A DNA stretch of 64,000 nt from an uncultured Bacteroides sp. Lineage in GTDB: Bacteria; Bacteroidota; Bacteroidia; Cytophagales; Cyclobacteriaceae. Positions within the stretch are counted from its first letter, which is position 1, and the number at the start of each line of letters is the position of its first letter. The stretch is from assembly GCA_902168185.1 (NCBI GenBank), contig CABHOV010000040.1, positions 1 through 64,000 on the forward strand, given 5' to 3'. The translations under genes were made by a program, and so were the position numbers. The notes beneath the pieces are model-generated. The model saw only the letters and a list, made by a program, of their open reading frames with translations. It made no database searches and was not told the DNA's origin. Positions 61,045 through 64,000 of the stretch are shown here, piece by piece.

Positions 61045-64000
61045 CTATCGTAAAATCGTTACTATGCCTTTATATGTGATTTTGTTATACTTCAGATCAA
61101 TGGTATAATAGTATGTGTCTGGCGGCAGTACTTCACCGTTATATATACCATCCCAGGAACGACCGAACCCTGCTGTTTTATAAAGGAGCGTGCCACGTTT
61201 GTTGTAGATCTTGATTTCAGCATCATCATATTGATCCAGTCCTTTGGAAGCAGATATCTTCCATACATCATTGGCGTTATCACCATTGGGCGTAAACGCA
61301 TTGGGAATGTCGATGCCCTCGAAGGTATAAATGAGCTGAATATACCGGAAGCGGTCATCGATGCTGCTCAGGTTAACACCATCGCTCAATGCAATGGAAA
61401 CCCGTTTTGTAATAAGATTAATGTCAATGAGATCTATATAGTTATATTGAATTGTGCGGATAGCCTGTACATACTCTATTACGGTTGCCTTTCCGGACAA
61501 GAGTAATTCTCCTGTTGTCTCGTTGTAAGTGCCTGTGATATTTGTTGTCGGGGTAAAGATCAACAGGTCGTGTTCAGGCTCGAAATTATCAGGACGAAAC
61601 CGGATCTCGGCGCTCGTTAAGAATTCAGAATCTACATCTTTGGCATCAAACAGCGCAGTCAGTATAAGAGGATCTTCACTTCCAAGTTCGTACTGCAAAG
61701 AATCTGTTTCCAGGAATGTAATTACAGGAGCATCGTCTACCGCAGCTATCGTATAGCTTATATATGCGCTGGCATTGCTATAGCTAAAGCCATCGCTTGC
61801 TTTCCAGTAAATTGTATCGTTGCCTACATAGTCTGTGGCAGGACGGTATATAACATTTCCAATGGATGAAAAAGGGATCTTGGAGTCTACTGTGAGCATG
61901 GTGCTGTTTAATGACAAGTTACCGTGTCGTGGAAGTGCCGTAAACTGAACTTCAGTCAGCGGGTTTCCATCCGGGTCGGTATATGCACCTGAAAAATTCT
62001 GTGCCAGGAATGCCGTTGCTATATCTTCATTAATGCTCAAGGCAAACGAACTCACCACCGGCCTGTGATTAACCGTTAAGGTATACTGCTGCTCATCCAA
62101 TACATTTGCGCCATCCTTGATTTGTAACTTCACTACACTGGTAGCGGGCGCGCCAGCCGGAGGTGTTCCACTCAGCTTTGCCTTATTTTTACCCGTGGAC
62201 GTCAAGGTGGCCCATGCTGGTTTTTGAGTCGCTACAATAGTAAGGTTATCAACAACATCGGTAATGGTAATATCATACTGATAGGCTTCTGCTTCCACTG
62301 CAACCAGCACAGGATCGGACGTAAATTTCACCTCGACTATATCTATAGTAAATGTCCGTGAAAATTCCTTGAAGCCGGGGTCTATCAATTTTACAACTAT
62401 ATCTGTGGAACCTGATTGATTCGCTGCCGGCTGGTATTTTAAAGTAGCCGTTGCTGCGGTACCATTGTAGGTAACAATCGGATTAGGAATCAGTGTAGTA
62501 TTTCCGGACGTAGCCGTTAATAATAATTGCTCACTCTCACCAGGACCCGGAGATATACCGGTAATGGTAATGGTTTTCTGCGCACCGTTACGAAGCACGC
62601 GTTGTGGATTCGGAAGTATATCATCAAATACAGGCGGATCATTTACGGCTTGCACCGTTACTGTGATTGTTGCTGTATTAGAAGTTACTCCGGTATTGTC
62701 ATTCACGCGGTAATTTACCGTGGCTGACCCAAAGAAATTTGCAGTCGGTGTAAAGGTAACTTCACCAGTAGCACTGACAGCAAAGGTTCCGCCGGTTACG
62801 GTGTTGCTGTTTTGAATGCCGGCTGTGGTTGTATTCAAATCAACCGTGGCATCATCGATTGTACCATCCACATCTGTATCATTGGTGGTGACATTAAATT
62901 TAACGGCAGTGTCTTCGGTGGTGGTAGCTACATCGTTGACAGCAACTGCAGCATCATTGGCTGCAGCTACGGTAATGGTGATCGTAGCGCTGTTTGATGT
63001 TAACCCTCCATTATCGTTCACGGTATAGGATGTCGTGGCGGTGCCCGTAAAATTTGAGACCGGTGTATATACTACAATACCCGGTGATGCTGTACTTGCT
63101 GTAAATGTACCTGCGGAAGTAACGATCGTATTTTGTATACCGGAAGATGATGGATTCAAATCTATAGTTGCTCCGTTAACAGGTCCTTCAGGATCCGTAT
63201 CATTGAGGGTAACATTAATACTAACCGCGTTGTCTTCTGTGGTTGTTCCAGCATCATTGGCGGCTACCGGTGGATCGTTCACTGAGTTGACTGTTACAGA
63301 AATTAAAGCAGAGTTTGATGTAGCCCCACCGTTGTCGTTGACACGGTACGGAAGTGTAGCGGTGCCACTGAAATTAACGACCGATATAAACGTTACTATA
63401 CCAGACGAGTTAACTGACCAGGCTCCCGCTGCTGTTGATTTGGTACCTTGAATGCCTGTTGCAGAAGGATCAAGATCTACAGTCGCAGCATTAACGGTGC
63501 CATCCACATCCGTATCATTGTTGGTGACATCAATGGTTATGGCGACTGCATCTCCTCCGCTGGCGGCATCAGCAATGGCAACGGGTGCATCATTTATACT
63601 GTTGATTACAATGGTAACAGTAGCTTCGTTTGAAGTAGCACCGACATTATCGTTCACGGTATAGTTAAAGGTTACAGTACCGGTACTATTATCCGTTGGA
63701 TCAAACGTTAATACACCGGATCCATTTACAGAGAAAGCTCCTTGTGAGTTTGTAATTGAATTTTGAATTCCGGCAGCAGCCGTGTTAAGGTCAACGGTTG
63801 CAGCATTAATGCTTCCATCGGGATCCGTGTCGTTGGTAACAAGATTTAAAGTAGCGATTGCATCTTCGTTGATCGTGATACCGTCATTGGCGGCAACCGG
63901 TAAACTGTTAATGGAATTCACAAGAATACTAAGGGTGGCTGCATTGGAAGTGGCCCCGGTGTTATCACGTACCGTATAGTTTACAGATGCTGTTCCGTTA
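61045..64000 (-). CDS. Tandem-repeat adhesin with type B (gliding) C-terminal sorting domain; 5' end outside the window
   Basis: At least 985 aa; the frame stays open to the right edge and codes for the same repeat there, so the GTG at 63921 is not the true start. From the visible N-side: four complete repeats of about 105 aa of the tandem-95/bacterial cadherin-like type (ND-x-PVA, TTxEDTAV, NDTDxDG, YxVNDNxGxTSN), a variant repeat, a putative Ig-like segment (FTSDPVLVAVEAEAYQYDI), a further cadherin-like pair, and the sorting domain (IPNAFTPNGDNANDVW, IYNKRGTLLYK, DTYYYTIDL, GIVTILR). Exported by type IX secretion and held at the surface by PorP/SprF. It heads the visible part of module B. 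Confidence 0.9.
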   Translation of the reverse strand, partial: NGTASVNYTVRDNTGATSNAATLSILVNSINSLPVAANDGITINEDAIATLNLVTNDTDPDGSINAATVDLNTAAAGIQNSITNSQGAFSVNGSGVLTFDPTDNSTGTVTFNYTVNDNVGATSNEATVTIVINSINDAPVAIADAASGGDAVAITIDVTNNDTDVDGTVNAATVDLDPSATGIQGTKSTAAGAWSVNSSGIVTFISVVNFSGTATLPYRVNDNGGATSNSALISVTVNSVNDPPVAANDAGTTTEDNAVSINVTLNDTDPEGPVNGATIDLNPSSSGIQNTIVTSAGTFTASTASPGIVVYTPVSNFTGTATTSYTVNDNGGLTSNSATITITVAAANDAAVAVNDVATTTEDTAVKFNVTTNDTDVDGTIDDATVDLNTTTAGIQNSNTVTGGTFAVSATGEVTFTPTANFFGSATVNYRVNDNTGVTSNTATITVTVQAVNDPPVFDDILPNPQRVLRNGAQKTITITGISPGPGESEQLLLTATSGNTTLIPNPIVTYNGTAATATLKYQPAANQSGSTDIVVKLIDPGFKEFSRTFTIDIVEVKFTSDPVLVAVEAEAYQYDITITDVVDNLTIVATQKPAWATLTSTGKNKAKLSGTPPAGAPATSVVKLQIKDGANVLDEQQYTLTVNHRPVVSSFALSINEDIATAFLAQNFSGAYTDPDGNPLTEVQFTALPRHGNLSLNSTMLTVDSKIPFSSIGNVIYRPATDYVGNDTIYWKASDGFSYSNASAYISYTIAAVDDAPVITFLETDSLQYELGSEDPLILTALFDAKDVDSEFLTSAEIRFRPDNFEPEHDLLIFTPTTNITGTYNETTGELLLSGKATVIEYVQAIRTIQYNYIDLIDINLITKRVSIALSDGVNLSSIDDRFRYIQLIYTFEGIDIPNAFTPNGDNANDVWKISASKGLDQYDDAEIKIYNKRGTLLYKTAGFGRSWDGIYNGEVLPPDTYYYTIDLKYNKITYKGIVTILR
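62653..64000 (-). repeat. Tandem ~316-bp coding repeats of the adhesin, continuing past the window
   Basis: Four complete in-frame copies (62653-63918) and part of a fifth (63919-64000), each about 105 residues. All start with NSxND-x-PVA-like sequence and end with Y-x-VNDN-x-G-x-TSN-x-ATxTxTV. Copies differ at many positions. The total number in the gene cannot be known from this window. Confidence 0.9.

Noticed and set aside
61092-63979. Plus-strand open frames opposite the tandem-repeat adhesin
   Set aside because: Repeated antisense shadows; the minus frame encodes clear cadherin-like repeats and a sorting domain.
1-64000. Genomic island or prophage
   Set aside because: No integrase, transposase, tRNA-linked boundary or direct-repeat ends were seen; the gene set is typical of a Bacteroidota chromosome.

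Overview
The window looks like chromosomal DNA of a gliding or surface-attached member of the Bacteroidota, most likely Cytophagales (inference). Seen: two proteins ending in gliding-motility/type B C-terminal sorting domains, two ending in type A sorting domains, two PorP/SprF-family proteins, PD40 and OmpA-type surface proteins, almost no Shine-Dalgarno sequences, and promoter-like TAnnTTTG elements typical of the phylum. No rRNA, tRNA, CRISPR, prophage or insertion sequence was recognised. The tetranucleotide TATA is strikingly frequent inside and between genes.

Layout. 1-13366 (all minus): housekeeping and envelope genes, namely a rhomboid protease with a MORN-like tail, ArfB, an S51 peptidase, a nitronate monooxygenase-like enzyme, an SDR epimerase, SPOR-OmpA, a DUF1080 protein, a P1 peptidase/class IV aminotransferase/VanZ operon, a membrane TPR protein, an amidase and a PqiA-like protein. 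13573-19398 (plus): a 73-aa protein, a TraB/TIKI-like lipoprotein and a menaquinone operon menD-menB-(TerB-like)-(secreted PPC protein)-menE. 19650-31554 (plus), 'module A': response regulator, initiating sugar transferase fused to a degenerate receiver domain, two GT2 glycosyltransferases, a hexapeptide acyltransferase, then a 2044-aa beta-helix/16xPKD type B adhesin and a PorP-SPOR fusion. 32012-40286: two paralogous giant secreted esterases with FN3 and PA14 domains and type A tails. 40303-50358: short alternating units holding an alpha/beta hydrolase, a GMC oxidoreductase with a small partner subunit, HAD phosphatase plus UbiA/DPPR-synthase-like prenyltransferase, two polytopic membrane proteins (one GT-C-like), an EEP-family hydrolase, a 2OG-Fe(II) oxygenase and a methyltransferase.

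50363-64000 (all minus), 'module B': reading in the direction of transcription, a tandem-repeat type B adhesin that runs off the right edge, PorP/SprF, PD40/OmpA-like protein, Wzz/BY-kinase-like protein, Wzx flippase, glycosyltransferase, a previously unlisted 34-aa membrane peptide, Wzy polymerase, a half-length TolC-like protein and an acyltransferase, with mostly tiny gaps or overlaps.

How they fit together (inference): module A can start and extend a polyprenyl-linked glycan but has no flippase, polymerase or co-polymerase; module B has these but no initiating transferase. Both carry a type B adhesin followed by its PorP/SprF partner. The window may therefore encode one split exopolysaccharide/adhesin system that lays down and anchors a surface matrix. 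The most unusual parts are the 34-aa peptide, the half-size TolC in place of a Wza exporter, and the receiver-sugar transferase fusion.
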